A stretch of 64,000 bases of DNA from Massilia sp. PAMC28688 (GTDB lineage: Bacteria; Pseudomonadota; Gammaproteobacteria; Burkholderiales; Burkholderiaceae_D), in the NCBI RefSeq assembly GCF_019443445.1, contig NZ_CP080378.1:1550001-1614000 (forward strand), written 5' to 3'. This document shows, piece after piece, positions 44,705 to 53,742 of the stretch. The notes below the pieces were generated by a model that saw nothing but the letters and a program-made list of their open reading frames with translations, had not been told where the DNA came from and did not search any database. Numbering within the stretch: the first letter of the stretch is position 1; every line of letters begins with the position of its first letter. The position numbers and the translations under genes were made by a program.

Positions 44705-46336
44705 CTACGCCTTCTTGGCGCGCATACCCTTGTCGTATTTCTTCAGGATTTGCTGATGCAGGCTGGCCAGTGCAGGCAGCTTGGGATTGACCGGGTCAAG
44801 CCGGCGCACGGTATCGATCAGGTTGCGCGCGTACTGCCCCAGGCGCTCTTCCCAGCCCACGTTTTCCAGGCACTTGAGCACTGCCAGCGCGGCATTGAAC
44901 ACCACCTGCGGATTGTCGGGCAGCTTGTTGACCGCCTCGATCATGAGCGCCACCGCGCCCCGGTAGTCGCCTTCGCGGGCCTTGACGGCGCCGGCGGCCA
45001 CCAGCTCCACCACCGCCTGCCGGCTTTCCTGTGCAATCTCGTTGGCCAGCTCGCCCTTGCCGGCCTTTTCGAACACTGCGATCGCCTTGGCCATGGCGGC
45101 ATTGTTGGAGGCATTGCGCATGACGTCGCGCATGACGTCGGCCGCGCCCTCTTCCATATTGTTGTGCAGGCAGTTGCGTGCCAGCTCCAGCTTGGCATCG
45201 CTGGACAAACCCTGGCTTTCCTTGCAGGCCGCCAGGGCCGCGCCGAGCGACTCGGCCAGGCGCGTTTCATTGCCCGTGTATTCATGCACCATGGCCGAGG
45301 CAATGGCGCTGCACACACTGGTGTTGCGCTGCCCGCCCATCGATTTGTCGAGGTCGCGAATGACGGCCGCCGCCTGCACCGGGTCGCCCTTCTTGACCAG
45401 CGTCTGCACCAGCTTCATGTGGTCTTCCGGATCGCGAAATTCCGAATACTTGGCCTTGCTGACCACCTGCTTGAGCACTTTTTCGGCGGTGTCGGTGTCG
45501 CCCGTTTCCAGTGCCACTTCGCCCAGCCGGCGCAGGCGCCGCACCGCGTGCGGCGACACCGAGACCGCTTCGGCCAGCACAGCCTGGGTGCGCTCGAGCG
45601 AACCGATGGCGGCGTAGGTCTTGGCCAGCCAGTCATAGGCGTCGACAAACTTCTTGCTGTTTTCTACCAGCGACTCGAGGATATCCCTGGCCTCTTCGTA
45701 GCGCTCGCGCATGAACAGGGTCTTGGCCACGCCAAGGCGTGCCCAGCCGATCTGGCGCGCCTCGAACAGTTGCTGGTAGATCGGCTCGGCCTCGGCCGGC
45801 TCGCCCAGGAACATGTGCAGCTCGGCGCGCAGGCGCATGAAGTCGACCGCATAGCGCGGATTGGCCTGCATCCCGCTGATGCAGGCGGCAATGGCGTCGC
45901 GCTGGTTGCCGATATCCATGAGCTGGTAGACAGGCATGAAGGCATTGCGCTTGTCGAGCGCGCGCGCGATCCGTTCGAGCAGGCGGTCGGCCGTAAACGG
46001 CTTGAGGATGTAGTCGGTGGGGGTGAGCTCGGCCGCGCTGACCACCTTGCCGTAGTTGCCTTCGGCCGTGACCATGAAAAACATGGTCGACAAGGCAATG
46101 AGCTTGTGGTGACGCATGTCTTCAAGCAGCTGCTGGCCATCCTGACCGCCATCGAGGTCGTATTCGCACAGGATCAGGTCGAACGATTTGGCCGTCACCA
46201 GCTTGACGGCAGCATTCGAGCCGCCCGCATGGTCGATCTTCGTCAAGCCGCACAGGTTGAGCATGTTGTGAATGCTGGTGCGCATCCCCTGATGGGGTTC
46301 GATGATCAGTGCCGACAGTCCGTCAAGTTCATTCAT
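44705..46336 (-). CDS. Receiver-domain protein with TPR repeats
   Basis: 543 residues. An N-terminal receiver domain (about 5-130) precedes a long helical TPR-like region (about 140-530) without a DNA-binding or enzyme domain, so it should act by protein contact. The phospho-acceptor Asp is replaced by Glu in FDLILCEYDLDGGQDG; the conserved Lys is present in ILKPF. VieB-like receiver-TPR proteins show a similar layout. It is followed by the HDOD gene and preceded by the HD-GYP gene on the same strand. Confidence 0.82.
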   Translation of the reverse strand: MNELDGLSALIIEPHQGMRTSIHNMLNLCGLTKIDHAGGSNAAVKLVTAKSFDLILCEYDLDGGQDGQQLLEDMRHHKLIALSTMFFMVTAEGNYGKVVSAAELTPTDYILKPFTADRLLERIARALDKRNAFMPVYQLMDIGNQRDAIAACISGMQANPRYAVDFMRLRAELHMFLGEPAEAEPIYQQLFEARQIGWARLGVAKTLFMRERYEEARDILESLVENSKKFVDAYDWLAKTYAAIGSLERTQAVLAEAVSVSPHAVRRLRRLGEVALETGDTDTAEKVLKQVVSKAKYSEFRDPEDHMKLVQTLVKKGDPVQAAAVIRDLDKSMGGQRNTSVCSAIASAMVHEYTGNETRLAESLGAALAACKESQGLSSDAKLELARNCLHNNMEEGAADVMRDVMRNASNNAAMAKAIAVFEKAGKGELANEIAQESRQAVVELVAAGAVKAREGDYRGAVALMIEAVNKLPDNPQVVFNAALAVLKCLENVGWEERLGQYARNLIDTVRRLDPVNPKLPALASLHQQILKKYDKGMRAKKA

Positions 46337-46493
46337 TGCATATATCCAATCGCTGCGGCGGCGCCTGCGGCAGCACGCCCGTGTCAGCCCAGTATATTAC
46401 GTCAGGGGAACAAAAACGCTTGCGGCAGGTGAAAGCGGCACTGCCGTGCGCGCTTTCGATGCTGGAATGCGACACAGGCGCGGCGCGCCTTGC

Positions 46494-48074
46494 CTATTCG
46501 TTATCGGCTGGATCGGGCGGGTGGCGTTCGATCACGTCCAGCAGCGCATCGAGCACTTCCGGGTCGAACTGGGTCCCGCGCCTTTCGCGGATATAGTTCA
46601 CCACGTCCAGGTAGGGCCAGGGCTCCTTGTAGGGACGCCGGTGCAGCAGGGCATCAAACACATCGACTACCGCCACGATGCGGGCGCACAGGGGAATGGC
46701 CCGGCCCTTGAGGCCATTAGGATAGCCGGCGCCGTCGAAATGCTCGTGGTGGCCGCCCGCGATCTGGGCGCCGTAGGTCAGGTAGCTTACGCCATCGACC
46801 ATGCGCGCGGCGCGCTCGAGGATGGCGCGCCCAATCTGGGCATGGGTCTGCATCACGCGCCGCTCTTCGGGGGTATGCGCCGCCGGCTTGAGCAGTATCT
46901 GGTCGGGCGTGGACACCTTGCCCACATCGTGCAGGATGCTGGCCAGGCCAATCATTTCCAGCAGCTGGGGCGTCAGTTCCGGGTCGTCCGAGCCGCGCTC
47001 CTTCATGCGCTGGGCGATCTGCGAGGTCAGGTTCTGCACCCGCCGCACATGGCCGCCGGTGCCGTGGTCGCGGAACTCGGCCAGGTCGGCCAGGGCCACC
47101 ACGGTCGCCTCCTGGGCCCGGCGCAGCTGGCCAAACATGTACAGGTTGTCAAAGGCGGCGGCAATGCGCTCGCAGAACACTTCCAGCAGGTCGCGCTGGA
47201 TCGCTGCCAGGGGCCACGGCGGCGTGACCGAGATGCACAGCTCGCGCGCTTCCATGGTGTGGATGAACAGGACATTGGCCGGATGCTCGAACTGGCTCTG
47301 CTTTTCGGCAAAGGCCTTGGCAATGGCGGGCAGCAGCGGGTGGCTGGCGGGCATGACTTCATCGTCGGCCAGCGGGGCATAGCCGCCGGTGGCCGCCACC
47401 ACGGTGGGCGTGCCGCTGTCGGCCGCCATCACGCACAGCACGCCGTCGGCGCCCACGTCGAGGATGGCGCTCACCTGGTTGAGCACGCCGGACGCAAATT
47501 CGCGCAGCGAATGGATCTGGTACAAATTGGTGGCGCCGGCCAGGATCTTGCCCAGGCCAATGCGGCTGCGCTCGAGCATCATCAGGCTCTCGTAGGCGCG
47601 CAGGGCCGAAATGACCGTGGTAAACAGCTTCTGGGTGGTCAGTTCGGTCTTGGCCTTGTAGTCATTGATGTCGTATTCAATGATCACGCGCTGCTCCGGC
47701 GCCTGGCCCGGCTGGCCGGTGCGCAGGACCACGCGCACGATCTGGTTGCCCAGCTCTTCGCGGATGCGGCGCGCCAGCAGCAGGCCGGCGTCGTCCGTTT
47801 CCATCACCACGTCGAGCAACACCAGGGCAATGTCGGGCGTGTCGCGCAGGATCTGGAAGCCTTCCTGGCCACTGTAGGCGGAAAACAGTTCGAGCTCACG
47901 GCCCTTGAATGTCACATTGCGCAGCGCCAGCCGGGTCACGGCGTGCACGTCCACATCATCGTCGACGATGAGCACGCGCCACAGGCGCTGGTCGATCGCG
48001 GCCGGCACTTTGGCGGCCTCGTCATCCTCGTCGAGCAGCCAGTTGTCATCGGCTTCGGCGGTCTGGTCGGTCAT
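46494..48074 (-). CDS. Response regulator with DUF3369 and HD-GYP domains
   Basis: 526 residues. The receiver domain (about 33-155) has the DDD acid pocket, acceptor Asp in LVLLDVVME and Lys in YKAKTEL. The DUF3369 segment follows (about 160-325). The HD-GYP domain (about 335-515) is catalytically complete: ASILHDVGK, GHHEHFDGAGYP and the later DVFDALLHRRPYKE. It is predicted to degrade cyclic di-GMP. GAGG lies before ATG 48074. No cognate kinase is adjacent. Confidence 0.9.
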   Translation of the reverse strand: MTDQTAEADDNWLLDEDDEAAKVPAAIDQRLWRVLIVDDDVDVHAVTRLALRNVTFKGRELELFSAYSGQEGFQILRDTPDIALVLLDVVMETDDAGLLLARRIREELGNQIVRVVLRTGQPGQAPEQRVIIEYDINDYKAKTELTTQKLFTTVISALRAYESLMMLERSRIGLGKILAGATNLYQIHSLREFASGVLNQVSAILDVGADGVLCVMAADSGTPTVVAATGGYAPLADDEVMPASHPLLPAIAKAFAEKQSQFEHPANVLFIHTMEARELCISVTPPWPLAAIQRDLLEVFCERIAAAFDNLYMFGQLRRAQEATVVALADLAEFRDHGTGGHVRRVQNLTSQIAQRMKERGSDDPELTPQLLEMIGLASILHDVGKVSTPDQILLKPAAHTPEERRVMQTHAQIGRAILERAARMVDGVSYLTYGAQIAGGHHEHFDGAGYPNGLKGRAIPLCARIVAVVDVFDALLHRRPYKEPWPYLDVVNYIRERRGTQFDPEVLDALLDVIERHPPDPADNE

Positions 48075-48354
48075 ACAGGCTCCTCTGTGGGGGCATTCGT
48101 GCGCAAATAAAACCAGGGCATCTCATCCTGCCGACCTGGCGGCGCGTCACATCCGCGCCGCATATTTCACAATTTGATTATAAACAAAGTCACCACCAAG
48201 TCCAGCCTCGCCCATGTAAATTTTGAAAGATGGCAACAGATTCCGGTCCCCGCCCGCACTGGTGTTGCTCGTCAATGGGACAAGAGTCTGCTACGCTTGA
48301 AGCGCGGTGGCAGCTGCCGCCGTGCGTTCATGTTTTTTGAATAAGGATCGACCG

Positions 48355-48855
48355 ATGAGCCAAGCTCTTTCCAACGCCACCGCCAGCAAGGATGGCGCCG
48401 GCCGCGAGTTTCTCGCCTTTACGCTCGGCTCCGAAGAGTACGGGATCGACATCCTGAAGGTGCAGGAAATCCGCGGTTACGAAGCGGTCACGCGCATTGC
48501 CAATGCGCCGGAATTCATCAAGGGCGTGATCAATCTGCGCGGCATTATCATTCCCGTGATTGACATGCGCATCAAGTTCAACCTGGGCACCCCCGTGTAC
48601 GACCAGTTCACCGTGGTCATCATCCTCAATATTGGCGGGCGCATCATCGGCATGGTGGTCGACAGCGTGTCCGACGTGACCACCCTCACGCCCGAACAGG
48701 TCAGGCCGGCACCGGAAATGGGCGCCGCCTTTGACGCCAATTACATGATGGGACTGGGCACGGTGGACGAGCGCATGCTGATCTTGCTCGATATCGACAA
48801 GCTCATGTCGTCCAGCGAAATGGGGCTGATCGACAGGATCGGCAGCCAGGCCTGA
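48355..48855 (+). CDS. cheW: Chemotaxis coupling protein CheW
   Basis: A 166-residue single-domain CheW. EFLAFTLGSEEYGIDILKV, EIRGYEAVTRIANAP, GVINLRGIIIPVIDMR and MVVDSVSDV are the standard blocks. It links methyl-accepting receptors to CheA. No cheA or receptor gene is adjacent, so it stands as a monocistronic cheW. ATG 48355 has AAGGAT upstream. Confidence 0.93.
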   Translation: MSQALSNATASKDGAGREFLAFTLGSEEYGIDILKVQEIRGYEAVTRIANAPEFIKGVINLRGIIIPVIDMRIKFNLGTPVYDQFTVVIILNIGGRIIGMVVDSVSDVTTLTPEQVRPAPEMGAAFDANYMMGLGTVDERMLILLDIDKLMSSSEMGLIDRIGSQA

Positions 48856-48856
48856 T

Positions 48857-49804
48857 TCAGGCTGCCGGCCCGTTTCCGCCAAGCGCCGGACGGGGCCGCG
48901 CAATGCAGGCCTCGGCGCTGCCGCCCACCTGCAGGTTCTGGTAGCGCACCTCGTAGCGCCCGGCTGCCAGATTGTCGACCGTCATGCTCGCGCCCGGCTG
49001 CAGGAACAGGTGGCGCACCGCCGCCCCGCGTGCGCTGTCGATCACCTTGACCAGCACCGGCGACGGGTTGGCCGCGTTGTCAATCACCACCTGTACCCCC
49101 GAGCCCACATTGTCCAGCGGGAAGCCGTCCAGGTAGCCGGACGCTTCCGGCCAGTCGAGGCCGCCGGGTGCAGCCAGGCCGCGCAGCGCCTGATCGCAAT
49201 CTGGCGCGCGCGCCGGGATCACCACCTGCGACAGTGCCACCACCTTCACCTGGGGCGGGACCGCCTCTTCGCCCGGCGGCTGGTCCACGGCCCAGCCATC
49301 GGGCAGGGGATCAGTGCGCCGCGGCGACGCGGCCTGTGGCGCGGCCGCCGCCCCGCCCAGGGCGCTGGCCACGGCCGCCGGCACGGCCCGGGTATGGCTC
49401 ATCAACAGCAAGCCCGCCACCACGCCGGCGGCAAGCGCCGCCGTCATGCCCAGCCACCAGTGCGGATCGCGCAAGGCCCGGTACGGCGCAGGCTGCGGCA
49501 CGGCTTCCGGTTCCCACTCCGGCTCTGCGGCTTCGCGCCCGTCGTCGGCCTGGGTGCTTTCCAGCCAGGCAATTTCCCATTCCTCGGCCGCGATCCACTC
49601 ATCGTGTTCGCGCCTGCGCACCGGGTCGGACAGGCTGGCATAGGCGCTGTTGAGAATGGCCATGATGCGGGCGGCCTTGGCGTCGCCCGGGTTCTTGTCG
49701 GGATGGTATTTCTGGCTGAGCGCCTTGTAGGCTGCCCGCACGACCTCCTGCGGCGCGCCGCGCGACACTTTCAGGTTGTCGTAGTGGGTGTGGATCCGTG
49801 CCAT
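48857..49804 (-). CDS. J-domain membrane protein
   Basis: 315 residues. The N-terminal J domain (about 6-70) has the HPD motif in QKYHPDKNPGD and should stimulate a DnaK partner. An acidic linker, one membrane helix (about 120-140) and a periplasmic C-terminal part with three cysteines follow. No Gly/Phe or zinc-finger region, so it is not DnaJ itself. It converges with cheW, one base between the stops. Confidence 0.85.
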   Translation of the reverse strand: MARIHTHYDNLKVSRGAPQEVVRAAYKALSQKYHPDKNPGDAKAARIMAILNSAYASLSDPVRRREHDEWIAAEEWEIAWLESTQADDGREAAEPEWEPEAVPQPAPYRALRDPHWWLGMTAALAAGVVAGLLLMSHTRAVPAAVASALGGAAAAPQAASPRRTDPLPDGWAVDQPPGEEAVPPQVKVVALSQVVIPARAPDCDQALRGLAAPGGLDWPEASGYLDGFPLDNVGSGVQVVIDNAANPSPVLVKVIDSARGAAVRHLFLQPGASMTVDNLAAGRYEVRYQNLQVGGSAEACIARPRPALGGNGPAA

Positions 49805-49964
49805 GGGTCAAAGCGAAATGGTGATGCGTAGTTGCCGCTGAACATTCATCATAGCGCATCAGCAGGCTGCGGCCCATGCCATTGCAGCGCGGGTGCAGCG
49901 CGGGTGCAGCGACCCGCCACACGCCTGGCAGCCTGTCGGGGCCTGTCGTCCGATCCAACGTGGC

Positions 49965-50279
49965 TTAGTGGACTGATTCGAGGCGGCAAATGCATTGGGC
50001 GCGGTCGGCGCTGACCACGGCGCGCGCGGTGCCGCGCTCGCCCTTGACCAGGAAGTAGAAGGAGCGTTCCCCGGGCCTGGCCGTCTGGCCGCTCAGCCAG
50101 GAACTGGTGCCGGCCGACACCACCTTGCCCGTCCTGGCCGTGACGGCCGGCGCGCTCTGGACCAAGGCGCGCGCCTTGTCCAGGCAGCTGTCATCGCGCG
50201 TGAGGAACCAGGCGAGGGCGCCCACGGCCATGGCGATCACCACCGCGCCGATGGCAAAGTCGCTGATGCGTGCGTTCAT
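49965..50279 (-). CDS. Small membrane-anchored protein, unknown function
   Basis: A 104-residue protein with one N-terminal membrane helix (about 8-26) and a periplasmic part containing SCLDKARALVQSAP, two further Cys in QCICRL and a Gly-rich middle. The fold pattern faintly resembles Coa1-type cytochrome oxidase assembly proteins; this is a guess. Its ATG overlaps the stop of the MidA-like gene by four bases (ATGA), so the two are translationally coupled. Confidence 0.65.
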   Translation of the reverse strand: MNARISDFAIGAVVIAMAVGALAWFLTRDDSCLDKARALVQSAPAVTARTGKVVSAGTSSWLSGQTARPGERSFYFLVKGERGTARAVVSADRAQCICRLESVH

Positions 50280-51424
50280 AGCCGATGCGTCCGGTCGGCC
50301 TGCATGAGCGGCTGCGGCAGTGTCACGCCCTGGCCCACCACCAGCACCTTGAACAGTTCGCCCATTTCCGCCGGCGACACCAGCTTTTGCAGGGCATTGG
50401 CCTGCGGCAGGTAGCGCATGGGGTCGGCCGGATCCAGGCGCAGCAGCAGTTCGCCAATGCCGGCCGCCAGCAGGAAGGCAGCCTGGTTCATATAGGCCAG
50501 GACCTCGGCTCCCGCATCCTGGGCTGCCAGCGCCATGGCGGTGAAGTCGACATGGGCCGTGATGTCCTGCAGCCCGGGCAGGTAAAACGGCTCGGTGTGG
50601 GCATGGTGGCGGTAGTGGCACATCAAGGTGCCGGTGCTGCGCTGCGGGTGATAGTACTCGTGGGCGGGAAAGCCGTAGTCCACCAGGATGGCGGCGCCCT
50701 GCCCGGCCGCCAGCATGCGCCCGAGCGTGGCCATGAAACCGGCGCCGACCGCATGCACTTCGGTCAGGTAGCCCTCGGGCAAGGCGTCGGCGTCGCTCAG
50801 CTGGGACCCGATGCGCTGCGCCAGGTCCGCATCGGGCGCGTGCGGCACCAGGGCAAAGGCGCCATCGTCAATGGTCACCATCAGGCGGCGCCACTGGCCG
50901 TCATCCTTGCGCACCAGTTCCACCGGCATGGCATCGAGCACTTCGTTGGCCAGTACCACGCCGGAAAACGCCTCCGGCATGGCGTCGAGCCAGACCACGC
51001 ACGGAAAATCGCGCAGCGCTTCCTGCTGGCGCGCGCGCAGGGAGCCGGACAGTTCGAGGATGGCGTACTGCTCCAGCACCACCCCGGCCTCGGCCAGCGC
51101 CGTCAAGACATCGCGTGCCAGTTTGCCCGTGCCGGCGCCAAATTCGAGGATCCGGGGCGCACTTTGGGCGATAATAGCGGCTGCAACCTGCGCCAGCGCG
51201 GCGCCGAACAGGGACGACATCTCGGGCGCGGTCGTAAAATCGCCGTCCGCTCCCAGCTTGGCCGCGCCACCGCTGTAGTAACCGAGCCCCGGGGCGTACA
51301 GGGCCAGCTCCATGAAGCGCGAAAAGGCAATCGCGCCGCCTTCTTGCTCAATCTCGGCGGCGATGTGTCGTTGCAGGGCATGGGACGCGGCCAGCGCGTC
51401 GCTGTCGGGGGCAGGTAGGGACAT
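50276..51424 (-). CDS. MidA/NDUFAF7-like SAM-dependent methyltransferase
   Basis: 382 residues. It has the family pattern FSRFMELALYAPGLGYYSGG, GDFTTAPEMSSLFG, the SAM motif ILEFGAGTGKLARDVL (about 95-110) and VVLANEVLDAMPVELV. In mitochondria the homologue methylates an Arg of complex I subunit NDUFS2; the bacterial role is less certain. The frame is open far upstream but the family begins near ATG 51424. It is divergent from the FolM-like gene, 37 bases between starts. Confidence 0.88.
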   Translation of the reverse strand: MSLPAPDSDALAASHALQRHIAAEIEQEGGAIAFSRFMELALYAPGLGYYSGGAAKLGADGDFTTAPEMSSLFGAALAQVAAAIIAQSAPRILEFGAGTGKLARDVLTALAEAGVVLEQYAILELSGSLRARQQEALRDFPCVVWLDAMPEAFSGVVLANEVLDAMPVELVRKDDGQWRRLMVTIDDGAFALVPHAPDADLAQRIGSQLSDADALPEGYLTEVHAVGAGFMATLGRMLAAGQGAAILVDYGFPAHEYYHPQRSTGTLMCHYRHHAHTEPFYLPGLQDITAHVDFTAMALAAQDAGAEVLAYMNQAAFLLAAGIGELLLRLDPADPMRYLPQANALQKLVSPAEMGELFKVLVVGQGVTLPQPLMQADRTHRL

Positions 51425-51461
51425 TCCGGCATTGTAGCCACAACAGGACAACTGAACCAGT

Positions 51462-52262
51462 ATGCAGCCACACAGCACGCCGTCAGGCACCGATTCGAGC
51501 ACCAGCGCCCCCGGGGTGGCACTGGTGACGGGCGCCGGGCGCCGCCTCGGGCGCGCCATCGCGCTGGGCCTGGCCGCTGCCGGCTGGGACGTGGCGCTGC
51601 ACTGGCGCGCCTCGGAAGACGACGCGCGGGCCACTGCGGCCGCCATTGAAGCGCTGGGCCGGCGCGCCGCCCTCTTGCAGTGCGACCTGGCCGACGAAGC
51701 GGCCGTGCGCGCGCTGCTTGGGCGCGCCGCCGCCGCGCTCGGCCCCGTCACCTGCGTGGTCAACAATGCGTCGCAGTTCGACTACGACAGCGCGACCGAT
51801 TTTTCCCCGACCCTGCTGGCGGCCCACATGCAGGCCAATGTCAGCGCGCCCATCCTGCTGGCCCAGGCCCTGCACGCGGCCACGCCAGCCGGCAGCCAGG
51901 CGGTGGTGATCAACCTGCTCGACCAGAAGCTGTACAACCTCAATCCCGACTACCTGTCCTACACCCTGTCCAAGGCGGCCCTGCACACGGCCACCACCAT
52001 GCTGGCGCAGGCGCTGGCCCCGCGCGTGCGGGTGGTGGGCGTGGCGCCCGGCATCACGCTGGTGTCGGGCGAGCAGACCGAGGATGGTTTCGCCAAGGCG
52101 CATCAGGCCACGCCGCTGGGCCACTCCAGCCGCCCACAGGATATCGTGGACGCCGTGTGCTACCTGGCCGCAGCGCGCGCCGTCACCGGCACCACCTTGC
52201 TGGTCGACGGTGGCCAGCACCTGGTGCCGCTGCAGCGCGACGTCATGTTCCTCACCCAATAA
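51462..52262 (+). CDS. SDR-family pteridine reductase-like protein (FolM-like)
   Basis: 266 residues. It shows TGAGRRLGRAIA (about 23-34), where the RR in the nucleotide loop is typical of pteridine reductases and FolM, VVNNAS (about 104), and the catalytic YTLSKAAL (Tyr and Lys). It should reduce dihydromonapterin or dihydrofolate with NADPH. The position directly before folB supports a pterin role. Confidence 0.82.
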   Translation: MQPHSTPSGTDSSTSAPGVALVTGAGRRLGRAIALGLAAAGWDVALHWRASEDDARATAAAIEALGRRAALLQCDLADEAAVRALLGRAAAALGPVTCVVNNASQFDYDSATDFSPTLLAAHMQANVSAPILLAQALHAATPAGSQAVVINLLDQKLYNLNPDYLSYTLSKAALHTATTMLAQALAPRVRVVGVAPGITLVSGEQTEDGFAKAHQATPLGHSSRPQDIVDAVCYLAAARAVTGTTLLVDGGQHLVPLQRDVMFLTQ

Positions 52263-52308
52263 ACCAAGCAACGCCCTTTGCATCCGCACACCCACACGAA
52301 AGTCCACT

Positions 52309-52707
52309 ATGCTGTCCGCCCTGACCCATCCCACGCTCTCCGACTGCCGCCGCCTGTTTCTTCGCAACTACGAAGTGATGATCAACATCGGCGTGCACGA
52401 TTTTGAAAAGAAAGGCGAGCAGCGCGTGCTGATCAACGTCGACCTGTACATCCCGCTGGCCCTGTCCACGCCCAAGGATGACCACCTGGCCGAAGTGGTG
52501 GACTACGACTTCATGCGCGTGACGATCGCCAACCGCATGGCCCAAGGCCATGTCCACCTGCAGGAAACCCTGTGCGACGACGTGGTGCGCGCCATGCTGG
52601 CCCATCCGCAGGTGCGGGCGGTGCGGGTATCGACCATGAAGCCGGATGTGTATCCCGACTGCGAAGGCGTGGGCGTGGAAGTATTTCAGATCAAGGAAAA
52701 CGTATGA
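52309..52707 (+). CDS. folB: Dihydroneopterin aldolase
   Basis: 132 residues. [22 protein letters not shown], the catalytic Glu region and [10 protein letters not shown] followed by [11 protein letters not shown] are standard FolB blocks. It cleaves dihydroneopterin in folate synthesis. It starts 46 bases after the FolM-like gene and overlaps ttcA by four bases. Confidence 0.93.
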   Translation: MLSALTHPTLSDCRRLFLRNYEVMINIGVHDFEKKGEQRVLINVDLYIPLALSTPKDDHLAEVVDYDFMRVTIANRMAQGHVHLQETLCDDVVRAMLAHPQVRAVRVSTMKPDVYPDCEGVGVEVFQIKENV

Positions 52708-53615
52708 ACCAGGCAATCACGGCTGAAACGCTGGAAGCGACCTCCGACAAGGTCGCCTATGAAAACAACAAGCTGCACAAGCGCCTGTGCCGCCAGGTGG
52801 GTCAGGCCATTGGCGACTTCAACATGATTGAGGATGGCGACAAGGTAATGGTGTGCCTGTCCGGCGGCAAGGACAGCTACGCCCTGCTCGACATCCTGAT
52901 GACGCTGCGCGAGCGCGCACCCATCCAATTCGAGCTGATCGCCGTCAATCTGGACCAGAAGCAGCCCAATTTCCCGGCCGACATCCTGCCGGCCTACCTG
53001 AGCAAGCTCGGGGTACCGTTCCATATCGAAAACCAGGATACCTACAGCATCGTCAAGCGCCTGATCCCCGAGGGCAAGACCACCTGCTCGCTGTGCTCGC
53101 GCCTGCGGCGCGGCATCCTGTACCGCGTGGCCGATGAGTTGGGCTGCAACAAGATCGCCCTGGGCCACCACCGCGACGATATCCTGGAAACCTTTTTCCT
53201 CAATATGTTCTTTGGCGGCAAACTCAAGGGCATGCCGGCCAAGCTGGTGTCCGATGACGGCAAGCACATGGTGATCCGGCCCATGGCGTACGTGAAGGAA
53301 GCGGACTCGACCCGCTACGCCGAGGTCAAGCAATTTCCCATCATTCCGTGCGACCTGTGCGGCTCGCAGGAAAACCTGCAGCGCAAGCAGATCAAGGGCT
53401 TGATGCGCGAGTGGGAGAAAAAATACCCGGGCCGGGTGGAAAGCATCTTTTCGTCGCTGTCGACGGTGGTGCCGTCGCACCTGATGGATGGCAACTTGTT
53501 CGGTTTTAAAGATATCAAGACCGACGGCGTGGCCAATCCGCTGGGCGATATTGCCTTTGACGAAGAGCCATGCGGCACGCCTGCGGCGGGCGTCATCAGC
53601 CTGCAACGCGAGTAA
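52704..53615 (+). CDS. ttcA: tRNA cytidine(32) 2-sulfurtransferase
   Basis: 303 residues. The PP-loop [14 protein letters not shown] (about 49-62) and the two CxxC pairs that hold the [4Fe-4S] cluster, [10 protein letters not shown] (about 131) and IPCDLCGSQ (about 220), are complete. It thiolates C32 of certain tRNAs. ATG 52704 overlaps the folB TGA. Confidence 0.95.
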   Translation: MNQAITAETLEATSDKVAYENNKLHKRLCRQVGQAIGDFNMIEDGDKVMVCLSGGKDSYALLDILMTLRERAPIQFELIAVNLDQKQPNFPADILPAYLSKLGVPFHIENQDTYSIVKRLIPEGKTTCSLCSRLRRGILYRVADELGCNKIALGHHRDDILETFFLNMFFGGKLKGMPAKLVSDDGKHMVIRPMAYVKEADSTRYAEVKQFPIIPCDLCGSQENLQRKQIKGLMREWEKKYPGRVESIFSSLSTVVPSHLMDGNLFGFKDIKTDGVANPLGDIAFDEEPCGTPAAGVISLQRE

Positions 53616-53671
53616 CAGCCGGTCTTGCTGACAAAGTGTCTGCAAAGACCGACATCGACAGGCAAAAAAAG

Positions 53672-53736
53672 AAGGCTCCAAAGTGTAATAAGATACAATG
53701 TTGCACACACATTAATTCTTATCGCTGCGGAGCCTT
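53672..53736 (+). promoter_or_regulatory. Inverted repeat in the vgrG leader
   Basis: AAGGCTCC (53672-53679) and GGAGCCTT (53729-53736) are perfect inverted repeats. The right arm contains the only GGAG near the vgrG start, six bases before ATG 53743. An AT-rich stretch between them (TAATAAGATACAAT) could supply a -10 box. Confidence 0.45.
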
Positions 53737-53742
53737 CCTGCC

